From: Lonepinella sp042485795
GTDB lineage: Bacteria; Pseudomonadota; Gammaproteobacteria; Enterobacterales; Pasteurellaceae
Assembly (NCBI RefSeq): GCF_042485795.1
Contig: NZ_CP169368.1
Span: 558,001 to 622,000 of the forward strand
DNA length: 64,000 bases
Direction: 5' to 3'
Shown here: positions 34,638 through 43,103 of the stretch, piece after piece
Layout of the letters: each line of letters opens with the position of its first letter
Position numbering within the stretch: position 1 is the stretch's first letter
Notes under the pieces: generated by a model
The model's database searches: none
What the model was told of the DNA's origin: nothing
The model's input: only the letters and a program-made list of their open reading frames with translations
Made by a program: the position numbers and the translations under genes

Positions 34638-35498
34638 ATGAGAAAACATAAACTTGGTATTTACGAAAAAGCCTTACCAAAAAACATTAGTTGGCAAGAT
34701 CGCCTTTCTATTGCCAAAGCCACAGGTTTTGACTTTGTGGAGATTTCCATTGATGAAACAGACGAACGTCTTGCTCGTTTGGATTGGACAAAAAGAGAAC
34801 GTATTCAGTTGGTAAAATCCATTATTACTACGGGCGTGACCATTCCATCAATGTGTTTATCAGGTCATCGCCGTTTTCCATTCGGTAGCAAAGATCCTGC
34901 GACTCGTCAAAAAGCCTTTGAGATTATGGAAAAAGCCATTCAATTAGCGGTGGATATTGGTGTGCGGACGATTCAGTTAGCAGGTTATGACGTATATTAT
35001 GAAGAGCAAGACGAAGAAACCTTGCGTCTGTTTGAAGAAGGCTTGAAATGGGCAGTAGAATTAGCCGCAAGTAACGAAGTCACCATTGCGGTCGAAATTA
35101 TGGATACGCAATTTATGAGTTCGATTTCTCGTTGGAAAAAATGGGACGACATCATTAAAAATCCATGGTTTACCGTTTACCCAGATTTAGGCAACTTAAC
35201 CGCTTGGAATGACAATGTGGAAGAAGAATTACGCTTAGGCATTGATAAGATTTCTAAAATCCATTTAAAAGATACTTACAAAGTGACTGAAACCTGCAAA
35301 GGGCAATTCCGTGATGTGCCATTTGGTGACGGCTGTGTAGATTTCGTCAACTGTTTTAGAATTTTAAACGAATTAAATTATCGTGGTGCATTTTTAATTG
35401 AAATGTGGACTGAAAAATCAGATGAGCCGATAGCAGAGATTATTAATGCTCGCCGTTGGATCGAACAAAAAATGAAAGAAGGGGGCTTTACACTATGA
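34638..35498 (+). CDS. ulaE: L-xylulose-5-phosphate 3-epimerase
   Basis: 286 residues (E. coli 284). The xylose-isomerase-like TIM barrel shows 'LGIYEKALPKNISWQDRL', 'FVEISIDETDERLARLDW', metal-binding Glu in 'AVEIMDTQFM', Asp in 'YPDLGNLTAWN', His in 'KIHLKDTYKV' and Glu in 'FLIEMW'. It converts L-xylulose-5-P to L-ribulose-5-P. The AAGGAAAA ribosome site is good. Its stop overlaps the ulaF start as ATGA. Confidence 0.95.
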   Translation: MRKHKLGIYEKALPKNISWQDRLSIAKATGFDFVEISIDETDERLARLDWTKRERIQLVKSIITTGVTIPSMCLSGHRRFPFGSKDPATRQKAFEIMEKAIQLAVDIGVRTIQLAGYDVYYEEQDEETLRLFEEGLKWAVELAASNEVTIAVEIMDTQFMSSISRWKKWDDIIKNPWFTVYPDLGNLTAWNDNVEEELRLGIDKISKIHLKDTYKVTETCKGQFRDVPFGDGCVDFVNCFRILNELNYRGAFLIEMWTEKSDEPIAEIINARRWIEQKMKEGGFTL

Positions 35499-36214
35499 CT
35501 AAATTAACATCCTTAACACCTGAATTACAAGCACTCAGAGAGCGTGTCTTGAAAGCAAATTTAGATTTGCCAAAATACGGTTTAGTCACGTTCACTTGGG
35601 GCAACGTGAGTGAAATCGATCGTGCGACAGGTTTAGTAGCAATTAAACCATCAGGTGTGGAATATGATACCATGACAGCAGAAGATATTGTGATTGTGGA
35701 TTTACAAGGTAATCGTGTATATGGCGATAAAAAACCATCTTCCGATACCCCAACGCATTTAGAGCTTTATCGTCAATTCCCTGATATCGGTGGCGTAGTA
35801 CATACTCACTCTCGTCATGCGGTGGGCTGGGCTCAAGCAGGTGAAGATATTTTAGCCTTAGGCACCACACAAGGTGACTACTTCTATGGTTCTGTACCTT
35901 GTACACGCCGTATGACCCCTGAAGAAATCGCAGGTGAATATGAATTAGAAACGGGTAAAGTAATTGTGGAAACTTTCCGTAAACGTGGTATTGAAGCTAA
36001 AGCTGTACCAGGTGTGTTAGTACATTCTCATGGACCTTTCACTTGGGGTAAAGACGGACATGATGCGGTACATAATTCCGTGGTATTAGAAGAAGTGGCG
36101 TATATGAACTTTGTCAGCCATCAAATCCGCCCACAAATCAATTCAATGCAACAAGAATTGCTTGATAAACACTATTTGCGTAAACACGGGGCGAATGCCT
36201 ATTACGGTCAATAA
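35495..36214 (+). CDS. ulaF: L-ribulose-5-phosphate 4-epimerase
   Basis: 239 residues from the ATG at 35495, which overlaps the ulaE stop by four bases. The class II aldolase fold carries zinc ligands in 'VVHTHSRHAVGWAQAG' and a later His in 'VLVHSHGPFTWG'. It completes the ascorbate path by giving D-xylulose-5-P for the pentose phosphate pathway. AraD could have the same reaction, but the position fixes this as UlaF. It ends before the 36221-36245 terminator. Confidence 0.93.
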   Translation: MTKLTSLTPELQALRERVLKANLDLPKYGLVTFTWGNVSEIDRATGLVAIKPSGVEYDTMTAEDIVIVDLQGNRVYGDKKPSSDTPTHLELYRQFPDIGGVVHTHSRHAVGWAQAGEDILALGTTQGDYFYGSVPCTRRMTPEEIAGEYELETGKVIVETFRKRGIEAKAVPGVLVHSHGPFTWGKDGHDAVHNSVVLEEVAYMNFVSHQIRPQINSMQQELLDKHYLRKHGANAYYGQ

Positions 36215-36220
36215 TAGTTT

Positions 36221-36245
36221 TAGGGGACGGATAAACGTCCCCTTA
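36221..36245. terminator. Terminator between ulaF and trmN6
   Basis: AGGGGACG-GATAAA-CGTCCCCT, a perfect 8-bp stem between convergent genes. The right end overlaps the trmN6 stop. It belongs to the GC-rich hairpin family described in the findings. Confidence 0.75.
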
Positions 36246-36953
36246 CATTTTCAAATAAAATTCTTTCGTCAATTCAACAAATTCATGGGTATATTGATTA
36301 TTTTGATCATAAATCACCAGTTGGCTCACTTTTTTCTCTTTTTCCATGCGTTCAAAAGAAAGTAACATTCTATGCGGAACTTTGCCTTGCTTAGGTATGA
36401 TTTCACAACGCTGGTTGCAATAAAGTGCGGTGCTTTTTATTAAATTTTCTGCTTGCTCGATAGGTAAAATAAATTGAATTTTACCTTGTTCACTCAAACA
36501 TTGATTAGCCGCCATTAACCAAGCTAAATGATCATATTGTTGAGTATAACGAGCGATATTGCGTTGTGCATTTCGGCAATCAATGCCTTGTGCAAAATAA
36601 GGGGGATTTGCCACAATTAAATCAAAACGTTGCTTTTTTTCACCGCAGTTTTGCGTAAATTCTATAATATCTTGTTGAATAATCTGAATTTTATGTCGCC
36701 ATTTTGATTGTTTAACATTTTCTTGAGCTTGTTCCGCCGCACAAGGATCGATTTCTATACCAATAATTTGCGTATTATCATCAGTCCGTTGTGCCAGCAT
36801 TAAAGCAATTAAACCTGTTCCTGTCCCCAGATCGCAAATTCGTTTCGCATGATGAATATCCGCCCAAGCTCCAAGTAAAATACCGTCTGTCCCCACTTTC
36901 ATGGCACATTTGTCGTGTTGAATACGAAATTGTTTAAAGCTAAAGCCTGACAT
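36243..36953 (-). CDS. trmN6: tRNA1(Val) adenine-37-N6 methyltransferase
   Basis: 236 residues (E. coli YfiC/TrmN 245). The class I methyltransferase shows SAM motif 'ICDLGTGTGLIALMLAQ', acidic motif 'GIEIDPCAAEQA' and the N6-adenine motif 'ANPPYF'. The start 'GFSFKQFRIQHDKCAMKVGTDGILLGAW' in parts is typical of YfiC. It modifies A37 of tRNA-Val. It is divergent from srmB, which is also the E. coli arrangement. The coding sequence carries an uptake signal at 36424. Confidence 0.93.
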   Translation of the reverse strand: MSGFSFKQFRIQHDKCAMKVGTDGILLGAWADIHHAKRICDLGTGTGLIALMLAQRTDDNTQIIGIEIDPCAAEQAQENVKQSKWRHKIQIIQQDIIEFTQNCGEKKQRFDLIVANPPYFAQGIDCRNAQRNIARYTQQYDHLAWLMAANQCLSEQGKIQFILPIEQAENLIKSTALYCNQRCEIIPKQGKVPHRMLLSFERMEKEKKVSQLVIYDQNNQYTHEFVELTKEFYLKM

Positions 36954-37017
36954 AAATCCCCCGATTGCTTTAAAGTGCGGTATAATTTAACACAATTTTT
37001 AACGAAGATAGAGAATA

Positions 37018-38346
37018 ATGATGTCGCAACCGACTTTTGAAGAATTTGACCTGTCGCCAATGTTGCTCAAAGCCATTGCGAAAAAAGGTTACACTCGCCC
37101 CACGACCATTCAACAGGAAACCATACCTGCTGCCATGGAATTGCGTGATATATTAGGTTCTGCCCCGACAGGTACGGGTAAAACCGTGGCATTTTTACTG
37201 CCCGCTATTCAGCATTTATTAGACAATCCACGCCGTCAACCTGGTCCACCACGGATTTTGGTTCTCACACCAACCCGAGAATTAGCCATGCAAGTGGCAG
37301 AGCAAGCGGAAGAATTAGCTCAATTTACCCATTTGAGTATTGCGACTATTACAGGCGGTGTGGCATATCAAAATCATGGTGAAGTGTTTAATAAAAACCA
37401 AGATTTAGTGGTGGCAACCCCTGGGCGGCTATTACAGTATATCAAAGAAGAAAATTTTGATTGTCGTTCAGTAGAAATTTTGATTTTTGATGAAGCGGAT
37501 CGTATGTTGCAAATGGGCTTTGGGCAAGATGCGGAGAAAATTGCCGCCGAAACCCGTTGGCGTGAACAAACCATGTTATTTTCCGCTACCCTTGAGGGCG
37601 AATTGCTGACCGATTTTGCCGAACGCTTATTACAAGACCCACTGCAAATTGATGCCGAACCTAGTCGCCGTGAACGCAAAAAAATTAATCAATGGTACTA
37701 TCATGCCGATAATGTTGAACATAAAACCAAATTGCTTGCTCGTTTTATTGAAAATGAACAAGTCAGTCGTGGCATTGTGTTTGTGCGTCGTCGTGAAGAT
37801 GTACGTGAGTTATCAGAAACCTTGCGTAAACGGAATATCCGTAGCACCTATTTAGAGGGTGAAATGGCTCAAACCCAACGTAATAATGCCATTGATAAGC
37901 TAAAAAATGGCATCGTTACCGTGTTAGTGGCAACTGACGTAGCCGCACGAGGTATTGATATTGATGATGTCAGCCACATTATGAATTTTGATTTACCTTA
38001 TAGTGCAGATACTTATTTACATCGTATTGGAAGAACGGCTCGAGCAGGTAAAAAAGGCACCGCTGTATCTTTCGTAGAAGCCCATGACTATAGCCTATTA
38101 GGCAAAATCAAACGTTACACCGAAGAATTGCTGAAACCTAGAATTATTGAGGGGTTAGAACCTCGTACCAAAGCCCCAAAAGACGGTGAAGTAAAATCTG
38201 TCAGCAAAAAAGCCAAGGCACGGATTAAAGCGAAGAAAGAAGAGAAGAAAAAAGACGAGCAAAAGAAAAAGGTAAAAATTCGTCATAAAGACAGTAAAAA
38301 TATTGGCAAACGGCGTAAACCGAGCAACCAATCTCAACCTAACTAA
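37018..38346 (+). CDS. srmB: SrmB, DEAD-box RNA helicase for 50S assembly
   Basis: 442 residues (E. coli 444). All DEAD-box motifs are visible: Q motif 'TRPTTIQQETIP', motif I 'APTGTGKT', Ia 'PTRELA', II 'DEAD', III 'SAT', IV 'GIVFVRRR', V 'ATDVAARGID', VI 'HRIGRTARAG'. The C-terminal tail is a run of Lys/Arg typical of SrmB. It helps early 50S assembly. Two ATGs in a row (37018, 37021) are possible starts. An IS605-like hairpin begins at the stop codon, and an intrinsic terminator follows inside the rseC gene. Confidence 0.94.
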   Translation: MMSQPTFEEFDLSPMLLKAIAKKGYTRPTTIQQETIPAAMELRDILGSAPTGTGKTVAFLLPAIQHLLDNPRRQPGPPRILVLTPTRELAMQVAEQAEELAQFTHLSIATITGGVAYQNHGEVFNKNQDLVVATPGRLLQYIKEENFDCRSVEILIFDEADRMLQMGFGQDAEKIAAETRWREQTMLFSATLEGELLTDFAERLLQDPLQIDAEPSRRERKKINQWYYHADNVEHKTKLLARFIENEQVSRGIVFVRRREDVRELSETLRKRNIRSTYLEGEMAQTQRNNAIDKLKNGIVTVLVATDVAARGIDIDDVSHIMNFDLPYSADTYLHRIGRTARAGKKGTAVSFVEAHDYSLLGKIKRYTEELLKPRIIEGLEPRTKAPKDGEVKSVSKKAKARIKAKKEEKKKDEQKKKVKIRHKDSKNIGKRRKPSNQSQPN

Positions 38347-38400
38347 GATGCGGAGCATCGTCACTATCTTAGCCCCGTACGCAAGGACGGGGTATCTAAA
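38343..38400. mobile_element. Possible relic end of an IS605/IS1341-type element
   Basis: Straight after the srmB stop come GATGC-GGA-GCATC (or CTAAGAT / ATCTTAG in the alternative fold) and CCCCGT-ACGCAAGG-ACGGGG followed by TATCTAAACC. A GC-rich CCCC...GGGG hairpin with a short AT-rich tail is the usual look of a right end of IS200/IS605-family TnpB elements. No transposase or TnpB gene is near. The assignment rests on pattern only. Confidence 0.3.
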
Positions 38401-38827
38401 CCACCCTCAACAAAATCGGCTTAAACGCCGATTTTTTTTGTAATTTCTTCGCATAAAAACGTATAACTACCAATGAAAGTGCGGTGCAAAAAAAGATAAA
38501 AATGGCATGGATTAGTTCTTGCTGAAATAGTTTTTCACCAATAAAAGTCGTGACCAAAATCGTTAATAATGGGACTAAATACAACAATAATGCAGAAAAT
38601 AGTAGCGATCTCTCTTCTAACCCAATTTCTACGGTTTGCCCGATTCTTAATGGGGTAATAGTGTCTAGCGTAAAAATATGCTCTCCCACTTTACCGGTTA
38701 ATTCAGCAAGGGCAGAAGTACCACAAGCGGATTGGGCAGAGCAACTTCCGCACGCAGATTGTGACTGGCATTTCACCGTTGCCACCCCTGCTTGATAATC
38801 AATTACGACTGCACTTTCTGTTATCAT
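38396..38827 (-). CDS. rseC: RseC, sigma-E regulon / SoxR-reducing membrane protein
   Basis: 143 residues (E. coli 159). A Cys-rich cluster 'CQSQSACGSCSAQSACG' in the first 35 residues and two membrane segments (about 75-95 and 105-125) are typical of RseC/MucC. In E. coli it modulates sigma-E activity a little and takes part in SoxR reduction. It is 12 bp after rseB, the last gene of rpoE-rseABC. Its C-terminus (KKSAFKPILLRVV) is encoded within the terminator hairpin of srmB. Confidence 0.9.
   Translation of the reverse strand: MITESAVVIDYQAGVATVKCQSQSACGSCSAQSACGTSALAELTGKVGEHIFTLDTITPLRIGQTVEIGLEERSLLFSALLLYLVPLLTILVTTFIGEKLFQQELIHAIFIFFCTALSLVVIRFYAKKLQKKSAFKPILLRVV
38412..38439 (+). terminator. 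srmB terminator within the rseC coding region
   Basis: AAAATCGGC-TTAAAC-GCCGATTTTTTTT is a textbook intrinsic terminator for rightward transcription. On the other strand the same bases encode the last residues of RseC. Confidence 0.9.
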
Positions 38828-38839
38828 GACCGAAGACCT

Positions 38840-39799
38840 TTATTTAAATTGTAAATCTTGTACTATCCGTTTTGCTGTGGCAGATGGAATTTGACCGATA
38901 AGGGTGACTTCTTTGTCACCAATATTTTCACTATAAATGGTATTCACCCCTTGTTGCCACAGATGATCTTGATTTTCATTGATAATTTTATCCGCCACAT
39001 AAATGGTAAAAGAAAATAATCCGTCACTATACAAGCGACTTTCAATAATATTATTCCCGTCAGTATCTTCTGGGTCAGTGTTTTCACTTACTAAAGTAAA
39101 ACCTTTAGGCAACCACTTTGTCTGCCAACGTGTGATCGACAATTTTTTATTTGAATCATCAGTGAGTAGCGGTGGAAAATGAATCGCATTTAATTGTTCA
39201 GCCAACCCATTAATTTCATCACCAATATATAAATTCACCACATGAAAACTTTCTAATAAATTACCAGTGCGATCAAGCAAATCACTGCGTAATAATAAAT
39301 GGGTTTCTTCATCAATAAATAGTACATATTGATAACGGAAATCGTCTTTGGGCATTATTTTAATAACTTGCACCAAGCGATCCGCTACACGATTGCGTCC
39401 CAAAGTCGAAAAATCATAGTTTTCCGCTAATTTATCTATCTTAGCGGATAAGATAGTCGGCAAATAATCTACAATATGATTTGCTTGGATAGTAAAGGGG
39501 GTAAAATTAGTTTGAAAATAGCTGACTAAATTATCACGACGAATAATATCTTGTTTACCACTTTCTAATGTGGTTAGTTGGGCGTAACTTTTATTGTCTA
39601 ACTTAACGTGTTTATAGCGAAAAGCCTGTAAATCTATGGCATTAGTTTGTACAAAAGAAATTTGATAATTCAACTGATCTTGTGCTTGGGTCATTGAATT
39701 AACTAATTGTTGTGGAGTAAGGTTTTCTTCAGCAAATACCACGTTAGATAGTGAGAATAGCAGAGAAAGTGCGGTTATATTTTTGAATATTTTTAGCAT
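38840..39799 (-). CDS. rseB: RseB, periplasmic regulator of sigma-E
   Basis: 319 residues (E. coli 318). The signal peptide ends after VFA near residue 23. The large LolA-like domain has 'LVNSMTQAQDQLNYQISFVQTN' in parts and 'RFRYQYVLFIDEETHLLLRSDLLDRTG'-like core blocks (here DDFRYQY, DEETHLLLRSDLLD). A C-terminal MucB domain with 'WQTKWLPKGFTLVSE' follows. RseB binds RseA in the periplasm, shields it from DegS and responds to lipopolysaccharide precursors. Confidence 0.92.
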   Translation of the reverse strand: MLKIFKNITALSLLFSLSNVVFAEENLTPQQLVNSMTQAQDQLNYQISFVQTNAIDLQAFRYKHVKLDNKSYAQLTTLESGKQDIIRRDNLVSYFQTNFTPFTIQANHIVDYLPTILSAKIDKLAENYDFSTLGRNRVADRLVQVIKIMPKDDFRYQYVLFIDEETHLLLRSDLLDRTGNLLESFHVVNLYIGDEINGLAEQLNAIHFPPLLTDDSNKKLSITRWQTKWLPKGFTLVSENTDPEDTDGNNIIESRLYSDGLFSFTIYVADKIINENQDHLWQQGVNTIYSENIGDKEVTLIGQIPSATAKRIVQDLQFK

Positions 39800-39890
39800 A
39801 GATCAGCACCACTGTTTATTTTTCATATTACCATTCATTTAAAACAAAATCACCACCGCAACTGGTGGTGATCATAGAATAATACATAAA

Positions 39891-40457
39891 CTATTTTTGA
39901 TGTTGACCTAAGTTCACACCGTCAGCATGTAAACGGCGTTGCAATTCGTAATTCTGCAACATTGCTCCCATCCGTTTATTTTTCTGTTCGATTTGTTCAT
40001 TAGTAATGACATCTTTACTTGGTGCATTATAGCTAACTTGTTGTACACCGTTATTGAATGGTAAAGTTTGCAATACTGGTGTATCAGCAGATTTTTCCGC
40101 TTGGTTAGCATTAAAGGTTTGTACACCTAACACCGCCACTAAACACACTGCTGCAGCCACGGCAACTTGCGTTAATGGAGCAAACATAGCCTTTAATTTT
40201 TGCATAAATGGCGAATTTTGCACCTCATCTGGTATTGGTTGTGACATTTGTAACGGTGTTTCTGCTGCAATTAAGGCATCCATTTTTGCCGTGAAATCTG
40301 CCCCCAAAAAGACCGCACTTTCTTTACGAATTACACTACGAATGGTATGAAAATTCGCCCAACTTTGTTGTAATTCGCCATCACGACATAATGTAGCAGT
40401 GAATTCGTTACTTACTTGTTCACCGTCCATATAGGCGGAAAGTAACTCTTTTTGCAT
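39891..40457 (-). CDS. rseA: RseA, anti-sigma-E factor
   Basis: 188 residues (E. coli 216). The N-terminal cytosolic domain starts 'MQKELLSAYMDGEQV', the sigma-binding ASD. A single membrane segment (about 93-112, 'VAVAAAVCLVAVLGVQTF') separates it from the periplasmic tail. RseA holds sigma-E at the membrane until it is cut by DegS and RseP. It follows rpoE by 44 bp. The protein is shorter than in E. coli, mainly in the periplasmic part. Confidence 0.9.
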   Translation of the reverse strand: MQKELLSAYMDGEQVSNEFTATLCRDGELQQSWANFHTIRSVIRKESAVFLGADFTAKMDALIAAETPLQMSQPIPDEVQNSPFMQKLKAMFAPLTQVAVAAAVCLVAVLGVQTFNANQAEKSADTPVLQTLPFNNGVQQVSYNAPSKDVITNEQIEQKNKRMGAMLQNYELQRRLHADGVNLGQHQK

Positions 40458-40501
40458 AATAATACCCCAATTAAGTGTTTATTTTATCGTTGTTACGGTT
40501 C

Positions 40502-41077
40502 TTATCGTTGTAACAGCGGATTGATTTTATTTTCAATAATTTCTCTTGCTCGGAAGATGCGAGAACGTACTGTACCTACTGGACAGTCCATAATCTCAGC
40601 GATTTCTTCGTAGCTCAAACCTTCTAGCTCACGCAATGTAATGGCTGTTTTCAATTCCTCTTGCATATTTTCAATAGTATCAAAAACAATCTTCTTTAAT
40701 TCTGCCGAAAGCAATTCATTCTCGGGCGAATCCACATCACGCAAATTTGTACCAGAATCATAACTTTCAGCATCTTCTGCCAAAATATCTTCATTTGGTG
40801 GACGGCGACCTTGTGCCGTTAAATAATTCTTTGCAGTATTTACTGCTATTCGGTAAAGCCAAGTATAAAAAGCACTTTCACCACGAAAAGAATCCATTGA
40901 GCGATATGCCTTGATAAAGGATTCTTGCACCACATCGGGAATATCATTGCGTGGTACATAACGTGTTAATAAGCCTGCTACCTTGTTTTGATAACGAGAA
41001 ACCAACAAATTAAAGGCTTTCTTATCCCCTTGCTGTACTCTTTCTACTAAAGCCTGATCGGTAATCTGTTCAGTCAT
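40502..41077 (-). CDS. rpoE: Sigma-E (RpoE), envelope stress sigma factor
   Basis: 191 residues, the same as E. coli. Region 2 contains 'DIPDVVQESFIKAYRSMDSFRGES' in parts (DVVQESF, FYTWLYRIAVN). Region 4 has 'LSYEEIAEIMDCPVGTVRSRIFRAREII', the ECF helix-turn-helix. It directs transcription of outer-membrane repair genes. It leads rpoE-rseA-rseB-rseC, and a sigma-E-type promoter lies upstream at 41124-41151. Confidence 0.96.
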   Translation of the reverse strand: MTEQITDQALVERVQQGDKKAFNLLVSRYQNKVAGLLTRYVPRNDIPDVVQESFIKAYRSMDSFRGESAFYTWLYRIAVNTAKNYLTAQGRRPPNEDILAEDAESYDSGTNLRDVDSPENELLSAELKKIVFDTIENMQEELKTAITLRELEGLSYEEIAEIMDCPVGTVRSRIFRAREIIENKINPLLQR

Positions 41078-41123
41078 ATTATCTCTTGTTGCTTGCGATA
41101 AAACAGCAAGCGGTTGTATTCAG

Positions 41124-41151
41124 TTAGAGTAACCGTTTTTTAAAAAGTTCA
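41124..41151 (-). promoter_or_regulatory. Sigma-E-dependent autoregulatory promoter of rpoE
   Basis: On the minus strand TGAACTT (41151-41145) is followed after exactly 16 bp by TCTAA (41128-41124). The family consensus is GGAACTT-N16-TCTGA/TCAAA. Spacing and position (about 45-50 bp from the ATG) fit the known self-activation of rpoE. Confidence 0.7.
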
Positions 41152-41179
41152 AAAATCTTATAAAACGTCCCAAAAAAGT

Positions 41180-41434
41180 TTAATTGGATAATTGCAACGC
41201 CTGATGAATATAGTCCACCATGGCTTGTAATTCTGCATCAGTTGCCGCTGTACGATTAAAAAACCAAGAAAATAATTGTAAGTCCGTACAAGCCAACAAT
41301 CGGATAAACACTCGTTTTTGTTGTTCTGATAACTGCTCAAAATGTTGTTGGTAGAACGGCATAATCACCTTATCTAATTCCAACATTCCACGGCGACAAT
41401 CCCATTCTATACGTAATTTATTGTATTCGGTCAT
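41180..41434 (-). CDS. sdhE: SdhE, FAD assembly factor (YgfY/CptB family)
   Basis: 84 residues (E. coli 88). The signature 'RRGMLELD' (RGxxE) near residue 15, followed by 'LSEQQKRVFIRLLACTDLQLFSWF', identifies the family. It helps attach FAD covalently to SdhA and FrdA. It is upstream of rpoE with a 102-bp gap that contains the sigma-E promoter, so the two need not share a transcript. Confidence 0.92.
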   Translation of the reverse strand: MTEYNKLRIEWDCRRGMLELDKVIMPFYQQHFEQLSEQQKRVFIRLLACTDLQLFSWFFNRTAATDAELQAMVDYIHQALQLSN

Positions 41435-41601
41435 AATTTTTCCCTGTTAATTGTCGGGGGTATTATAGCTAAAAATAAAAAATAAAGAAAATAAACCGCA
41501 CTTTGACGATAAATAAAGGTGTTAGATCAGTAATCCTCTTGATTTTCCCTAAGCTAACCCTTATCTTTACGGATAATTCAATTATATTTCGGGGTTAGTC
41601 C

Positions 41602-42174
41602 ATGAATTCAATTCAATATTTAGTAAACAGTATTTTAGGTGTGTATCTGTTGGTGGTGATGTTGCGTATGTGGTTGCAATATTGTCAGGCAGATTTTTAT
41701 AATCCGATTTCGCAAGCGGTAGTGAAATTAACTGATCCTGTGTTAAATCCGATCCGTAAAACATTCAAAGCGAGTAAAAATATTGATATTGCTGCATTGA
41801 TTTTTGTTTTCGTGTTAGGTTTGGTTAAATATCCTTTATTAGCCATTTTAGGTGGCATTTGGTCATTTGATGGAGTGGTGGAAAATTTCGGTTTATTTAT
41901 CGTGGTTGGCGTATTAACGGTGGTAAAGATCTTTGGTGAAATGATTTTATATGTGATTTTTATCGGGGCAATTTTAAGTTGGTTTAGACGGGGCAATGAT
42001 CATTTATCTTATTTGCTGTATCAATTAGGTGAACCTGTTTTGCGTCCGATTCGTCGTCTATTACCGAAAACTGGTATGATTGATTTTTCCCCAATGGTAT
42101 TAGCGTTTGTGCTGTTTTGGTTAGATAAAGTGATGTATGACATTATTCCTTATGGCATTTGGAAAATTGTGTAA
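41602..42174 (+). CDS. yggT: YggT family membrane protein
   Basis: 190 residues with two tandem YGGT repeats, each with a hydrophobic helix pair: 'MLRMWLQYCQADFYNPISQAVVKLTDPVLNPIRK' in the first half and 'GAILSWFRRGNDHLSYLLYQLGEPVLRPIRRLLP' in the second (each only partly quoted). Both contain the P-(I/V)-R-(R/K) motif. The biochemical role is unclear, with links to ion balance and division. It precedes yggU, the common order. Confidence 0.88.
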   Translation: MNSIQYLVNSILGVYLLVVMLRMWLQYCQADFYNPISQAVVKLTDPVLNPIRKTFKASKNIDIAALIFVFVLGLVKYPLLAILGGIWSFDGVVENFGLFIVVGVLTVVKIFGEMILYVIFIGAILSWFRRGNDHLSYLLYQLGEPVLRPIRRLLPKTGMIDFSPMVLAFVLFWLDKVMYDIIPYGIWKIV

Positions 42175-42201
42175 AGTGCGGTGTGATTTAACGAAATTTT
42201 T

Positions 42202-42492
42202 ATGTCAGCAATAGAGAAAGTAGAAAACGGCTTGCGGTTGCGGATTTTGTTACAACCCAAGGCAAGTCGTGATGCCGTTGTAGGTTTACATGATGATGAA
42301 TTAAAAATTAGCATTACTGCACCTCCGATTGACGGGGCTGCGAATGCTCATTTATTAAAATATTTGAGCAAACTGTTTAAAGTACCGAAAAGTGTTATTC
42401 AGTTAGAAAAAGGCGAATTGAATCGGCATAAACAAGTTTTTATTTTAGCTCCGAAAGTGATACCGCCAGAGATAATGAAGCTATTGGTTTAG
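42202..42492 (+). CDS. yggU: YggU family protein (DUF167)
   Basis: 96 residues, the family size. The conserved core is 'LLQPKASRDAVVGLHDDELKISITAPPIDGAANAHLLKYLSKLF' (hallmarks PKASRD, APPIDGAAN and a Lys-Ser segment). Function is unknown. It is 27 bp downstream of yggT, with an uptake signal in the gap (42175). Its end overlaps the convergent GNAT gene by 12 bp. Confidence 0.92.
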   Translation: MSAIEKVENGLRLRILLQPKASRDAVVGLHDDELKISITAPPIDGAANAHLLKYLSKLFKVPKSVIQLEKGELNRHKQVFILAPKVIPPEIMKLLV

Positions 42493-42921
42493 ATTCAATT
42501 CAAATACCGCCTTTTTCGGATTGAGCCGAAAGCCTTCCATTTCTAAGATATTCTGCTGTTGCTGATCCTGTTCTGTAGTGAGTAATTTGGCTTGTGTAAA
42601 ACAAACAAATTCTTTCGCTTTTTCAATAAGTGCGGTGTAAATTTCGGTTTTTTGTGGATTATTTTGTACAAAAATATCGGTCAGTTGCCAATAGCGTTGT
42701 AGTTGTAACGAGGACAAACGAGGGTAAAGTTGAATAAAGCCGACAGCTTTTTGTTGATCATCAAAGGCTAAGAAAAAAATACTTTCGCTAAAACGAATAC
42801 GGTTATTTAAAAAAGTGTGGGTTCTTTCTGGGTTTTCTGCCATGCCGTGTGATAAACGGTATTCTTCAAAAAGTGGCAGTAACACAGTTAAGTTCCATTG
42901 TTCAGCTTTGAAAATACGCAT
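42481..42921 (-). CDS. GNAT-family N-acetyltransferase
   Basis: 146 residues. The sequence shows 'SIFFLAFDDQQKAVGFIQLYPRLSSLQLQRYWQLTDIFV' (beta-4/beta-5 of GNAT, quoted in parts as VGFIQLYP and WQLTDIFV). A short 'NPQKTEIYTALIEKA' follows where the acetyl-CoA loop Q/RxxGxG/A is expected. The loop is weak, so CoA binding is not certain. Substrate unknown. It is convergent with yggU and overlaps it. Confidence 0.7.
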   Translation of the reverse strand: MRIFKAEQWNLTVLLPLFEEYRLSHGMAENPERTHTFLNNRIRFSESIFFLAFDDQQKAVGFIQLYPRLSSLQLQRYWQLTDIFVQNNPQKTEIYTALIEKAKEFVCFTQAKLLTTEQDQQQQNILEMEGFRLNPKKAVFELNLNQ

Positions 42922-43103
42922 AATATTAAGTTCTTATTGATTAAAAAGTAACAGATTTATACAGTAGATTGTACTCTGTAAAGAAAGAATAATCACCTGT
43001 TAGATCAAAAAAACGTGAAAAAAAACGAAAATTCAGCTAAAAATTTGTTATATTAAATATAATCATTTTTATTAAATCAACTAAGGTATTAAGGAGAATT
43101 TAA

